A program made the translations under genes and the position numbers. Shown here piece by piece: positions 21,129-32,880 of a stretch of DNA of 64,000 nt. Origin of the DNA: Aplectana chamaeleonis (Eukaryota > Nematoda > Chromadorea > Rhabditida > Cosmocercidae); the NCBI GenBank assembly GCA_029168955.1, contig JAPDOI010000184.1:558001-622000 (forward strand). The letters are read 5' to 3'. Every line of letters starts with the position of its first letter. Position 1 is the first letter of the stretch. Under the pieces are notes generated by a model. The model ran no database searches and was not told the DNA's origin. It was given only the letters and a program-made list of their open reading frames with translations.

Positions 21129-22097
21129 GCAGGATTGTTCTATCCCGAAGTCTCATTCACTTGTGTATTTTCTTGCAAAATCAGATCGAGAGCTTCTTTA
21201 TATCCGAAATTTATTGGCGATATTTCGGTGTGATTTAACACCTTTTTCAAGCCTGTAATAGTCAAATACATAGCACTCCTAATCAATTAGCGGGGTCGTA
21301 GTCAACAATCCAAGCACTAACCGAAACTAGCCGCGATGCCAGCTCTGCAAAAATGCTTTCAGGATTGCCAAAAATACACAGCTCGGACGAGCTCACCCTC
21401 TGCGGCTCGCCGCTTCTATCAAATGAGCCAACAGTTATGGTGTGCACGGGAAGGATTACCCCAATGGATCTATATTGCACAGAGAAGAAAATCTGCCAAT
21501 TTCGGGGCACTGTGTATATGATTACATGCGAAGGCTGTGCGCAAAATTACGTTGGGGAGACCATGCGGCCACTACATAAACGGCTTGACGAACATCTAAG
21601 GAATCCCAACGCATACTCGAACAATGGCTTTTCATGGCATCGCACACAACATCATGCTCTGGAAAGCCCTCCGTCAGAGAAAGTTACAGTCTTGCACGCC
21701 TCACTGGAATCTCTTCTGGAAAGGGAAGTGTTGGAAGCTCTTGAGATAAGGCGCTTATCTCCCGAAATCAACAACACGGATGAAATGATAGATGCTTTGC
21801 GCCTTATCACATAACAGTATCCATTGGGGTAATCCTTCCCGTGCACACCATAACTGTTGGCTCATTTGATAGAAGCGGCGAGCCGCAGAGGGTGAGCTCG
21901 TCCGAGCTGTGTATTTTTGGCAATCCTGAAAGCATTTTTGCAGAGCTGGCATCGCGGCTAGTTTCGGTTAGTGCTTGGATTGTTGACTACGACCCCGCTA
22001 ATTGATTAGGAGTGCTATGTATTTGACTATTATAGGCTTGAAAAAGGTGTTACATCACACCGAAATATCGCCAATAAATTTCGGATATAAAGAAGCC
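21129..22097 (+). mobile_element. Penelope-like retroelement fragment with 277-bp inverted repeats
   Basis: The insertion is bounded by a perfect 14-bp target duplication CTTTATATGGAGTG at 21115-21128 and 22098-22111, which lies inside the MSP coding sequence. The element contains inverted arms at 21192-21468 and 21820-22096 surrounding a GIY-YIG coding segment. No reverse transcriptase is present. Penelope-like elements carry a C-terminal GIY-YIG endonuclease and often have LTR-like repeats in unusual (including inverted) arrangements; that fits a truncated copy. Confidence 0.8.
21353..21814 (+). pseudogene. GIY-YIG endonuclease domain of a Penelope-like element
   Basis: The open frame of 153 codons begins inside the left inverted arm, so its true N-terminus is missing. 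From about residue 53 it reads GTVYMITCEGCAQNYVGETM, which fits GIY-YIG (VY then YVG), followed by HKRLDEHLR with the expected Arg, an HRTQHH stretch and LEREVLEALEIRRLSPEINN with the late Glu. Two cysteine pairs upstream (CTGR...LYC; CEGC) resemble the linker of Penelope-type proteins. A free-standing homing endonuclease is less likely given the target duplication and repeats. Confidence 0.8.
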
Positions 22098-22165
22098 CTT
22101 TATATGGAGTGTTGAAGACTCGCGTTCAGCAGCGGGTTGATATCATCAGGCGGTACTGAGGCCAT

Positions 22166-24108
22166 TGCTGCTAGTTAATGTAATATTATGTTTAAAGTTC
22201 AAAAGAACGTATAACTTCGAACCGCTTTTCATGAAGAAACTCTTGTCGATGAGTTTTCGTTTTTGAACTTCAAAGGAAACCAATTGCGATAGACCTTGGA
22301 AGCAGAACAACATATAAAGACTGGAGCCATGCGCTATCTCAGAGGAAAAGATAAACGGCTCAGTGTTCTAGTAGTTCAGTTGCGCTCCGTTGAGTTCCAG
22401 TTGTTGTTATTTTCACCGACCCTTCTGTATCAAGGCAGCAGTTTGACCTGCAATCATTAACAGTGGTGATTCATATAAAGAGACAATGGATTTGCCCGCA
22501 TTAGATCTAACAACTATTTCCGAATATTTCCGGCAACCAATTCGCAGATCAGTTGTCAAAAAGCCATTGCGATTAGTCGCAGGCCAAAGCGCGGTAGTGA
22601 TACATTCGTGTCGGTGGTGTTGTCAACAAAAGAGACCCAAATCTGATCACTTCAATACTTTTCTGAACTGTTCTGCTACCTTTGAGATGGCGTTTCGCTC
22701 TGTTATTTTGACAATGTTGCGCTTCAGAAAGCCATCTGTGTGATGTGGTAAATTCGAATACGAACCTCGGACACTCTTCTGAGCCGTGTTTAGGCCTTCT
22801 CTGTCGACCTGTGGCAAGATGCCTTGTTGACTGTATACTATGTTACTAATAGTTTTCCAGAAGAAACTCACGGGTTTTCAAGGCTTAGACCAAATAACGA
22901 CACCATTGTGCACAATACGGGGTTGCGGTAGCGACATTGGTTTTTCGGCACCGAGCACGCCTATGCACACGCACAACTTCCATATTGAAATCTCGCGCTT
23001 CGCGTGGAAACAAATCATTGAGGTGGCTGGAGTGACATTGATCGTCAGTTTGCCGAAGATAGGAGCTTGGGTTCAGCTGTGAGACTGAGGACTAGGTTTT
23101 GAGCTGAGTCATCCCCCTCTTGAGCAGTAAAAAGGGTCTAGCTGGGTGAGGTTTCAGCTTGAATTTGTTTTAGCCTGAAATCAATCTTTGTTTTCTTTTC
23201 TGTACCGTGCCTTAAGTTTTTTGTTGCATTGCTTTTGTGCATAAGTAGTCATATTTGTTCATTGTACAAGTTGCGAATTTCGGTTACACCCGGCCGATTT
23301 TTTAAAATAATTTTCTTCACAACTGCTCCTGAGGAAGCTGACTGCAACACTTTCTTACTCCGTGAGGCTGAAATTTTCGCATTTCAGTGACGATACTTAC
23401 AACCAGGAATTTTACAGCTCGAATGCGCTACTGCGGCTTTTCTACGGAGTTTTTTTGAAGAATCAAAGCTGAATTGGAATCATTTTTGTTGGTTTCCTCA
23501 AATTTGGGGTTTTACGCTACATAAAGTGTGCCCGAATGAGAATGGCGGCCTACGCGGTCGGCGTGCTTGGCAGGCGGCCTTCGCATGTGCCGCCCTCGGA
23601 CGAGTGTTGTATTTCAAGGACGGTCGTCCCCTTTTCCACCGTCTGCGGAGCTGATTGATTGGCGCAGTGCTTGCTGCCAGCCGGTGCAGGCCCCGTTCGT
23701 AGTCGGTGGCGGTGGGGACTTTTCGCATGCTCGGTTTGTATCTGGTCGTGAAGGGTGACTACGAGTCGCTCTCCACTAGACCTAACCAAACATAACTTCC
23801 GCATAGGGTGTGCTGTAGGCCGTGATTAAGAAACTACAATGCGGTTGGTCGCGGCTGAGACCGCCCTTTTAGTACGGATAAAGACAGGGTAAATTGGTCG
23901 AGGTGAGAATCTTCCACTTTATTTTCCATTCAAGGCAAGAATATCCGTTGCTTATACCGGTAAAGAACCAAAAAGTTTTGTATGCTTTCATGATCTGGAA
24001 ATAAAAAGTTTGAGGAATGCCGAAATTTTCCCGCCGATATAAGACTACATTCGAAACAGTGGGCATCTGCCGTTTCCACATGTGCACCTAGCTATCCATC
24101 GGCAAACT
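22166..24108. other. No supported gene; GC-rich patch
   Basis: Apart from a GC-rich patch (23530-23760) open in more than one frame, I see no exon or element here. The sequence just upstream of the MSP start would hold its promoter, but I could not identify a motif with confidence. Confidence 0.35.
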
Positions 24109-24112
24109 TTAA

Positions 24113-24597
24113 AGGCAGTGTTCACGATGATTTTCGTTCCTGAGTTTTCCACTCAAAACGATGGTTTGGCCACCAGGGATTACCAAAATTACGAAGAAAC
24201 GGCGAGAAACGCACTAAAACGCCATATTTCAGTTAGATTATTTCCTGGTCTGGACTAGTTGTCCGGTTGTATGATCATGTTATCGGTGGTTGTCACCGGT
24301 GAAAAATGGGGTTAATCGGAAATGGAAGAACATTTTTTAGCAAAACAGTATTAGTTATGGTCCGAAGCAAAGAACTGGGCAACAGTAAGTGGAGAATTTT
24401 AAAGCACGGGTCCGCAAAATATTTGATTGTTACCACAAACAGTTTCAGTGAGAGTAAAAAGGCGGGGTGAGAGTAAAGGATTTCGTGCCCGTCTGATGCG
24501 TTTTTCTCGATTTCTTCGTCGTTTCAGTTCTGCCCGGGGGCAAAATAATCGATTCACCCTTTAATCTCAAAATTGAAGATTATCGTGAACACTGCCT
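24113..24597. mobile_element. TTAA-flanked MITE (copy at 24.1 kb)
   Basis: The ends AGGCAGTGTTCACGATGATT and the inverted AATCTTC-linked copy ATCGTGAACACTGCCT are flanked by TTAA at 24109-24112 and 24598-24601. TTAA duplication is the hallmark of piggyBac-type transposition. The 485-bp body has no coding capacity. This copy serves as the type example of the family in this window. Confidence 0.82.
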
Positions 24598-25394
24598 TTA
24601 AAAGGGCGTTTGGTTTACCTCATTCACCTCGTCTCTGCTTCTATCGGCTACTGCGGTTGTTTCGCAATGAAAACTCAAGAGCGAAGTTAGACGTGAACCT
24701 AGAAAACTGTTCATTATTAGCCCATGGGTTTATCGCTGATCACTCCGAATCAGGTGGCGTCAATGGTTGTGCTCACGAGCCATAGGTTCCTCCCTTAATC
24801 TTTTTTGCTTTGAAAACACGCTAAAAGCGGATTGGCCAATTACATAGTGTTAGATGTGTGTTGTTAGGCGTATTTTAGAGTTCCGTCGATGAGATGGTTT
24901 CTGTTGGGATCGATCGATAACGCGCCGCTAGTCGATACTCAAATGAATCATGACATCGCACCGCGCCGCGGTGGTACTCTAAAAACCCCCTTGTGCCGAC
25001 AAAACTTCTTTATAACACTCGAAACGAAGAAGGGTAATCATTACTCTCAAATAGGCAGTCTGGTAACCACTGTGACTGTGAGTAAATTGAGGAGATTCAC
25101 AGTTAACGTAACTGACAAGGGAGCCATTTAAATTGTGAGTGAGAGTTGTTAAACGCAGAAATCTACGCACATTATCACACAAATCCAGACAAAAACATGA
25201 TTCCCAATAAGGAAATTGCCAAGGGGTCATACATGTAGTTTTCACTATTGATTCATATGTCTGCAATTTGCTTTCATATATTTATCATAGAAACGGAATG
25301 ATATAGAGATTGGCTTGATAAGGGAGTGCAGTCAGTATTCTCCGGTCACAATCTGACACAGAATTCTACATAAAGTTAACTTAATAGCTTTAGT

Positions 25395-26025
25395 CTGATG
25401 ACTCTGAGAGAATCCCCGCGATCGTTCACGGATTGAACCCCCTCGGTTTCTGGTAGGGGCCGAGAGGATACTAGCATGGGGCTATCTCGGAACGATCGTG
25501 AGATTCTGCCAGTCTCAGACCGGGAGCGTACCGCGTTCGTTCATCGATGTTCCCACGATGCTCTATAGCGGAACCGTGAGGAATTGAGCCTGGGCCTATC
25601 ATGGAACGATCGCGAGATCCTTCCAGCTTCAACCTGAGGGCTAATCGTGTCTACATGTATTCGGGTTGTTACATCGCGGAACCGCGATAAACCGAGCCCG
25701 GAACTATCGCGGGACGGTCGCGAGATCCTGCCAGCCTCCACCCCTGATCGTACCGCATCCATGCCTTCTCGATGTTTCACCCGAGCGAGTCTTGCCTATC
25801 AGGTCAGCGCGAAGCTAAAAGGTATTGCCCTTGCCGTATTCCGTGCTGCTTTACAAATCCGCGAATCATGAGAACGCGGAACCGGAGGGAAACAATCACG
25901 GTACCATCGCGGATCGCAAGTTCTCACGGTACTAGCGCGGTAAACCTTTCAACGATCGCGAGACTAGGGGGAGACGAGCACGGTGCTATCGCGGATCCCG
26001 GGAGCGTCACGGTACTAGCGCGAGA
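25395..26025. repeat. Degenerate tandem repeat rich in GATCGCGAGATC
   Basis: Copies of AACGATCGCGAGATCCTGCC-like sequence start near 25495, 25608 and 25717 (period about 108-113 bp), each followed by a TCAACC/TCAGACC segment and a CGTACCGC-type segment. From about 25885 a second, shorter pattern (CACGGTACTAGCGCG, period about 80 bp) continues. The copies are diverged. Open frames across them are chance. Confidence 0.6.
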
Positions 26026-26027
26026 GA

Positions 26028-26143
26028 TTCATTCAGAGGAATGGACGGGGCTGCGACGGTAGATCACCTCGCGCGAATCGAAACCCCATTCTCCAGCGAA
26101 GCAGCCAACCCTCGGTCACCCGCCAGGTTAATGCTTCAGACTA
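26028..26143 (+). mobile_element. Short MITE, AGTCTGA family (copy 2)
   Basis: About 116 bp starting TTCAGAGGAATGGACGGGG and ending TTCAGACTA, with the shared core GGCTGCGACGGTAGATCACC. It matches 1764-1880 (inverted), 59633-59856 and 63443-63559. Confidence 0.65.
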
Positions 26144-26589
26144 AAATGAAAACGGAAACCATAATTGTGTGGCAGAGGGGACCATATGCACATCGTGCCC
26201 ATTGCCATATATTTCTTTTTACTTTATCTTTCAAGTTTCTTCCTATCGTAAGTGTGGTGCTAGAGGCCTGTAACTAGTAACTAGGAACGGAATCGCCTTC
26301 ACCTGTCATCAACACAATCATTGGCACTTGGAATTATTTGAAGATTTATCGCCCAGATACCTAACAGTGGTCGGAGGACCATAAGCATCCTAGGAAGCCG
26401 CGTGGGTAGGGACGCTTACAACACAATCACTTGAATAGGATACGGATTACAACGAATTTCTTTCCCGCAACAAGCAATGCGGATAGGTTCCACGCTTCTA
26501 GCACTAGTTTGGTTAATTCCCTTGATGCACCTCCAACTTTGTTTGGCTCCTAACTTTAGCTAGTGTCGCCTTCTCGATTATTCTCTATT

Positions 26590-26735
26590 TAGAACAATGG
26601 CCTAGTGGTCGACTGTTGAGCCGTTGCGCTAAGCTTTAATTTGTTTTTGTATTAATTTCCACGGTTCTTACTCAATGCTTTGTGATTTTTTGCACGTGGA
26701 CAACGGCGTACAATAAATAAAAATAAATAAAGTAG
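26590..26735 (+). mobile_element. SINE-like or truncated LINE 3' end with AATAAA tail
   Basis: TGGCCTAGTGG at about 26598 fits the Pol III A box and GGTTCTTACTC near 26664 is a weak B box. The segment ends GCGTACAATAAATAAAAATA in an A-rich tail up to about 26735. The GCGTAC plus (AATA)n end is shared with the insertion at 39952-40086, so both may be 3' ends of one retroelement family. Confidence 0.45.
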
Positions 26736-27424
26736 GGCCTCTGAAGAAATTCTACGGTGGAGAGAAGAAGTTATCCTTCGTGATGCACAATTATGGCCAC
26801 TAAATTGCACTGCTCAAATTGAGAGTATTCAGAAAACCTTCGATGCTCTAAACGTGAACTCCTTTATCGAGCACAAGCTATATATTTTGGTGAGTCGAGC
26901 TAAAGAGTTCGAGAAACTGGATGTGGAGCTGGTGTCTACAAAACAAGTATTTCAATTGAGATCTATTCAGAACTCCGAACTAAGATAGAATGAACTCACA
27001 CTTCTTCTGCGAAGCGGCGAATACAAGCATGCCACCCTGGTGACTTTACTACCGACATAGACGTTGCATCCAACGTGATAAGCATCCGTCATCTAAACAT
27101 TATTTCAATGAGCCCTTTTTTCGCTAGTTTTTGACAGGGAAGTTTTTCAAGACCGTAAAAGAATTTGTCCAGGGGAAACAAGGACGAGTTCAATCTAGCG
27201 GTTGAAAAAAAGAGAGGAAGAGAAAACTGTGCGACAAGAGAACGAGAGTGTGTAGCGCAGAAAAAAATTAGTCGTTATTCTGATGCAAGGTTGCTTAGTT
27301 TCAGCTTTGTATTGCACCGAATAGCCTTCATTTGCAGCTGCCGATTTCTCGTTGTTTCAGCAATTTAAAATGCATCACTTGTGCTTTCGCGTGAAAAAAA
27401 ATTGCGCATCACTCACGTTAACAC

Positions 27425-27566
27425 CTGGGGTGGAATTCACGAAAGGCTAACCAAGTTTCAACCATGGCTTATGTGGTTACGGTCATGGTTATGCACATCA
27501 TGTGCAAATCGATCGGCCTCAAACCGTGGCTAAAACGTGGTTAGCGTTCCGTGAATTCCAGCCCTG
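27425..27566. mobile_element. Short hairpin MITE
   Basis: Ends GGGGTGGAATTCACGAAAGG and (inverted) AGGGCTGGAATTCACGGAAC continue into GCTAACCA on both sides, giving arms of about 30 bp. Length about 140 bp. A similar end (AGGGCTGGGATTCATGAACG) begins at 63558. No coding capacity. Confidence 0.65.
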
Positions 27567-29458
27567 AAAGGTAACAATCTGCTTGTGGGAAGACCGTTAA
27601 GGTCATTGGTATACCTTGCTATACCTTGTCGCTGTCATGAGCGACAGCCATGCTATTCAGCACAAATCATGGCGAGACCAGCATTGGAGCAACAGCACTG
27701 GCCGTCGCAGGAGAAGTGTCGTCGCAGCGACTTGTCGAGGAGAGCTGACATAGTGCAGATATGCCGTAGACCGTTGCTGCCGCTGTCGCTCGTCGGTATG
27801 CAGCGCACTGCGACGCTGTGACAGGTTCAAATGGCGAGGCGGTTGCTGTCGCTGCGCAGCGTGACACGACCGTGTGTCTCAGAGGTATGCACTGGCCTAA
27901 TCCCAGTTGCGAAACAGGGGCGAAGCAACTGGCTTGAAACGATAGCAGCGGTGGCGTAGCGGTTAGAAGAGGTAGCGAAAGAAACAGCTGTACCCTGAAA
28001 ATCATAACAACTCGGACCTACACCTGCCGGCAGGAGCTACATAGGACGAATGAAAATGTAACGTCGGCATGGATCCTGTGGAGACTTCTCTTCCACTGTT
28101 GAAATAAGGCGCGAACTCAGTGTCATATGCTATGAGGCATCTTTCATAGTCCTCACCGCAAGCGCGGGACGCGCGGGACGAGCGGTGGACTATGAAACTT
28201 TTCACCGCGCGGCACGCGCGGGACAAGCGGGAAGCTACTATGAAATCTCTAGCGGCACCGCCATTGCGGTGCGGGTAAAAGTCGGGTATTAACTGAAAAT
28301 TGTACAAAAATTCCTGGCTTGCATTGGCGTATGCGGTGGCGCAGGATAGTCCCAGAATTAATTATGTTGAAGTGGACTCGAATTGAGAAGCAAGTATTGA
28401 TTGAAACGGTGAAACCGCCACGGCGGTTTGAGATGCCCCTGACGGTGCTGATGGAATATGAAAGCATTCCCGCGCGCTTGCGGTGAGGACTATGAAAGAT
28501 GCCTAACTTAGGTGCACTGAGTTCGCGCCAACCTCGAATGGGAAACACAAAGTCTCTTCTGAATCCATGCCGATGTTAGCTGATGCGAATGAGCCAAGAG
28601 CATGGTATTAGATATCTTATTGCTCTGCTACTCCAGCCCCACAAGCCAGTTGGAATAAGGCAGTAGCTACTGCGGCAATGGCAGTAGCTCTTGGGACAGA
28701 ACGCCTATTTTTCCAATTTCAGCCGAAGAGTTAGGTATGTACTCATGCTTCATTTGTTGGACACTCAAGCTGAATTGTCTAACTAAATTACTCCTAAATA
28801 GCATTTGCGAGACGCTGTTTCTAATTAAGTCGGCTACCTAAGAATTTGGTATTTCGGCCCTTCTCAAAGAGGTGCATCATACAAAACGAGTGCAACGTTA
28901 CCCTCAGAGCCTTGTTGTGGAAAAAGAATACCTGCGCTAGAGCAAGCTGCCAGTAAATAGCTGCATCGCGAATCACATCTTTGAGGGACTGTCCAGGGCT
29001 ACTGAAATTGATTGAATGAGATGAATGTGACAAAAGAGACAACCAAGCACCAGAACAAGTCTTTCTCTACGCCGAGTGGAGCTAAGTATATGACGTCCTT
29101 CTTAAAGCAGATAACAAGTGAGCTTTGCTAGTCTCTTCAACAAGTTTCTACTTTCTTCTTTTTGAATTCTTGTTAGTTGTAGTAAATTCTAGGCAGACAA
29201 ATTAAAACAATAAATGAAAATTCGTTAGCACGTTTGTGTAAAAAAAACTATGATCTGTCTTTAACGAGAAACGAGGTAGTCAGTGTCAGCATCCATCCAC
29301 TTTTCCACTGCCTAATTTCTGCTAGAGAGGCTCCATGAAGAGCACTAACTAAGCTCGCCCCAGAAATTCCAGTCTAGTGAATATACGCCGCGGAGGTCGA
29401 CTGTCGCTTGTGATAAAAACCCTGCTGATCTAATAGGTCGCAAACGGGCCTCCTATAA

Positions 29459-29901
29459 TGGCAGGGTTCGCGATAAAAACGACTTCCGAGCTCTCTTGAT
29501 GAGAATGTAGATTTGGCCATCACAAAAGTGAAAATAAGTGAAAAACCCCAGAAATTCGCGGGAAAAGCGCTGAAAAACAAAGTATAACGGCTAATTACCG
29601 GTGTCGGTCGGCCCCCTAATTAACGCGATTTTTATTAATGCTCGCTTATCCGCCATTAATTTTGCTGTTAAAGTCATCCGTAGTCTCCAGAAATGTTTAG
29701 AAATCAGTTTAGAAGCAAAATAAAAGATAGCAAAACATGGTTTGACACAAATCTCGATATTTGGGGGCGGGAGGACACCAAGCCATAACTTGTTCCTGAG
29801 CGTTTTTCCTGCAATTTTTTACTCATTTTCGCTTTTGTGATGGCCACATCTACAGTTCCATGAGGATTGCTTTACAACCGATTTTATCGAGAACCCTGCC
29901 T
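29459..29901. mobile_element. TTAA-family MITE (copy at 29.5 kb)
   Basis: The left end GGCAGGGTTCGCGATAAAAA (from 29460) and right end TTTTATCGAGAACCCTGCCT (to 29901) are inverted. The right flank is TTAA at 29902-29905; the left flank (TATAAT) has decayed. Length about 443 bp. Confidence 0.6.
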
Positions 29902-30798
29902 TTAACTATCGCATCCCGTCCCTTCGCTCAAGGCAGCGTCCATACGTCGCGGGAGCGTGCGAATACGCAAAATCGATGTTCATCCAGGGCACTCGTTTAG
30001 CTCACCGCTCACAAGCGCTCCCTCTCGCTCGCCCCTTGAGCGCTTAGGTCCGCTCAGGGTTCAGCGAGGTTGTGGGCCCCCACAGGGGGGTCTGAGTTTC
30101 GGAGGTTGAAAGCGGGGGATCTGATCTTTGGACGAAGACCAATTGAACCAACGTGTTTGTGAGTGAGAACCGTCAGGGGCAGTTCTTCACAAAGATTCTA
30201 AATATGAATTGCGAATAAACTTAACAGACTGATTTAATTGATCTACAAGTCGCGGAGTTCAATTAGGACGTTTAGGGTGAAGTAGAGGTCCTCCCAGGAT
30301 AATATTCAAGACATATGAAACTTTCGTGTGAAAAGTCCAAAACAGTTTGACTACTAAATGCTTAGTGATTTCTGCAAATAATTTCTATGAGTCACGAGAG
30401 TTGACATTCGAGTTGAGCGGGGTCGATTCACCCTATATACTCACTTTCACCATCACAGATGAACGCTGAAGACCGCTACAGTACACTGCGCGACACCTTT
30501 CTCGGGTGTGGTCTAAAGTCGTCAATTCATGAAAACTAGGAGTCATGAGAGTAGGATAATTGAGTTCAGCGTGGTCGATTCACCCTGTTTACGAACTTGC
30601 ATCATCTCAGAATAACGCTGAAGATCACTACATAGATAGCGGGAGATGATGAAAAAATCGGCATAGTCCACGAACATAAATTTGGGTTTTAAGACTGCAG
30701 TAACATAAGTTATAAATAAGGAACTCCAAAAAATCCCAGCTTCAAGACACTACGCTCTGAATTCTACCGTATGAGACCAAGGCATCCCCGGAGAAGTT

Positions 30799-30928
30799 CT
30801 TTGAAGAAAATTTTCCTGGTGTGGGTTCTGCCTCATTTTTCGCGTTTTCGCAGTCTAGGCGTGGGCCCAGCTGTGGGCCCTCAGTGCACTTTAAAGAAGA
30901 ACTCACACCTAGTAAATTTTCTTCAAAG
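30799..30928. mobile_element. Small hairpin element
   Basis: Arms of about 30 bp are imperfect inverted copies: TTTGAAGAAAATTTTCCTGG... at 30800-30829 and ...ACCTAGTAAATTTTCTTCAAA at 30898-30928. They surround a GC-rich centre containing GTGGGCCCAGCTGTGGGCCC. No clear target duplication. Confidence 0.55.
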
Positions 30929-31240
30929 GCTTTCTCTAGGGTGTGGTAAGTTTCAAACGTAAACTATAGAGTCTAGTTTTTTAAATCCAGGATTTTTCCA
31001 TATAACTCGTTCAGCAGCGGTGGTCGCGATAAAATGTGCTTGTCTTCTTCTCCTCTCTACAACCTTCTCTGGGTAAAGAGTAGTAGAACCCAAAACAATA
31101 GGACCTACAAAAGTAGGACCTAAAAAATCGCGTAAAAACCGCTGTTTCGGGCCAGTTTCGAAGCCTGAACTTTCCTGTCCTTTGATGGTTGACAAGCCCA
31201 CTCCACATCATCGGCATCACTGATCTCTATACTGTGCTTA

Positions 31241-31501
31241 TCTGGGCCAAATTCCGGTCCGCAATTGCGTCTTGACACGCTTCGCGGCCGCACGCTCCCG
31301 AGTCAGAAGAGCTTCCAGCGCTGCAGCCGCCGATCTGCTGACTGTAGGTGGGTTTTGGAAACTGGAAGCTAAGAAAAATTGGAGAAAATTGTATAAAAAA
31401 GCCACATCGAGTGGGCTTTGGCGCTGGAAACCCGACTGACTCGAGCGCGTGCGGCAGCAAAGCGTGTCGAGACGCAATTGCGGACCGGAATTTGGCCCAG
31501 A
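31241..31501. mobile_element. TA-flanked MITE with ~66-bp inverted repeats
   Basis: A 261-bp element with TCTGGGCCAAATTCCGGTCC at the left and the exact complement at the right. The match runs on through GCAATTGCGTC and, less perfectly, CACGC. TA dinucleotides flank it at 31239-31240 and 31502-31503, as in Tc1/mariner-derived MITEs. No coding capacity. Confidence 0.85.
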
Positions 31502-32634
31502 TAGGTACAGTAACAAGAACATTAGCTGTATTGGAATTGGAATTCAATTAATGATCAATAACCTTCTGACTCATCTGGTTAAAAACATTGACTAAAGTGC
31601 TTGCTCTCATTGTTCAATTGTTTTTATTATGTGTATTTGCATTTATTTCTCCCTCTGAATGTCGACGAATTTTGGCTGCTCGGCATAAGAGTGCGATGCT
31701 TTTGGCGGCGCTGTGCACGTGCACATGAACTGGCATCTTTGGGCTCTAGAAACTCCGATTCTAACCCGTTTTTCAGCACGCTACCTTCATAGTTTTTCAG
31801 CTGTTTTCGATCTGAGCGTATTTTTGTAGTTCTCTCGATACCGTCTTTTGTCGTGCACTGCCTTTAACTTATAACGTTCCAAAAAACCTTCTAATTTTAA
31901 GGACTGATTTTTTTTCGCCGCCTTCCGCTGTCTATGTAGCGGTCTTCGGCGTTCATCTGAGATGCTCAGAGTACAAAGCAAGTGCTAGGGGTGAATCAAG
32001 GACGCTGAACTCAAACATTCTACTCCAATGACTCCTAGTTCTTTTAAAATTCTCGACTTCCGACGGGGTCACACCTGTGAAAGGTGTGATTCCGGGTACT
32101 GTATCGGTCATTTGCTACGAGCTGTCAATTTTGGATTTGAACCGATTGACAATTTAATACTTACCATTCAAATACGGCAAGAGAAATTTCACTGCAGTGA
32201 ACCCTTAGAGGTATGTAAACCTTCTGGATAAACTGCTTGAACACATCAGCTCTTGATGTGGGTAGGAGAAAACGGTCAAAAATCGACCTAGTAACGTTCC
32301 TGGGGGGGGGGGGTCTGAGCAAAATGTTTATTAGAGGGGGGGCTGAGCGAAACTGGTCAGTCCACACTTCATGCAGTACGCTGGGTTCGCTCGATCTCTC
32401 GCGCTTACGCAAGCTCAAATAAGGAAGCAGCATGTTTCGAGCTTACTGCTCATTCTCTCAAGTAAGAGACATTAATTCTGTTGCAAAACTATTGCCCTTG
32501 AACCCCACGACTCCACCACAGAAAGCGCAAGCCTTAGGCAATGATGAGCCGTTGCGCCAGTGCGAGCGATTGATCACTCGACCAAAAATTGTCAATGGAA
32601 TCAAAACGAGGTGGGGGTGTTCGCCTGTGCTCAA

Positions 32635-32880
32635 GGGAGCCGTCAGAGATGGTCGATGTACTGAGTCCCATCCGGTCGATACGCACCGAAGAAGTGACGG
32701 GTACAGAAAAAATCAACCTACTGAGTCCAACTGCAACCGTCTCCTTCCTTTCGCAAACCACCCGGATGACATGGATGTTCTACGCTCGCGCACGTGCAGG
32801 GTCAATGCACTCGAGGTGGGTTTTTCTGCCCTAGACCAAGTCAGGCTCAGTCGGTTTTACCATCAAGTCTGACAGGAGCC
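32635..32880. mobile_element. TAA-flanked MITE with CTGAGTCC motifs (short copy)
   Basis: About 246 bp from GGGAGCCGTCAGAG to GTCTGACAGGAGCC, with TAA at 32881-32883 and CAA at the left. It shares TACTGAGTCCCATCCGGTCGAT, split by one base change, with the element at 2526-3067, and is a shorter member of that family. Confidence 0.6.

Larger units (their letters stand above)
20881..22165 (-). pseudogene. msp: Major sperm protein, N-terminal and central part, interrupted by a Penelope-like insertion
   Basis: The minus strand starts at ATG (22165) with MASVPPDDINP, then in a shifted frame RVFNTPYKDKH. After the insertion at 21129-22097 come [33 protein letters not shown] and NLKEA, and after another frameshift [17 protein letters not shown] and [13 protein letters not shown]. 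These follow nematode MSP (about 127 residues) in order, with at least three frameshifts, so the gene is dead. The remaining C-terminal 20-odd residues lie at 6119-6195. C. elegans msp genes are largely intronless, so the 14.7-kb gap is more likely an insertion than an intron; no GT-AG pair restores the frame at the junction. Confidence 0.9.

Noticed and set aside
21130..21190. A second MSP N-terminus (NTQVNE-like translation next to TPYKDKH)
   Set aside because: TPYKDKH comes from the target-site duplication, and the preceding bases belong to the inserted element; the true MSP start is at 22165.
21353..21814. Free-standing GIY-YIG homing endonuclease or repair nuclease
   Set aside because: Its N-terminus lies in an inverted repeat and the whole unit is flanked by a target duplication, so it is a retroelement fragment.
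23498..23804. Overlapping GC-rich open frames as a gene
   Set aside because: Open in several frames at once because of base composition; no domain, splice site or repeat partner seen.
27667..28005. 112-codon minus-strand frame with a hydrophobic start as a secreted protein
   Set aside because: Low-complexity Ala/Thr-rich translation of GC-rich sequence, with no family resemblance or supporting exon structure; left out of the annotation.
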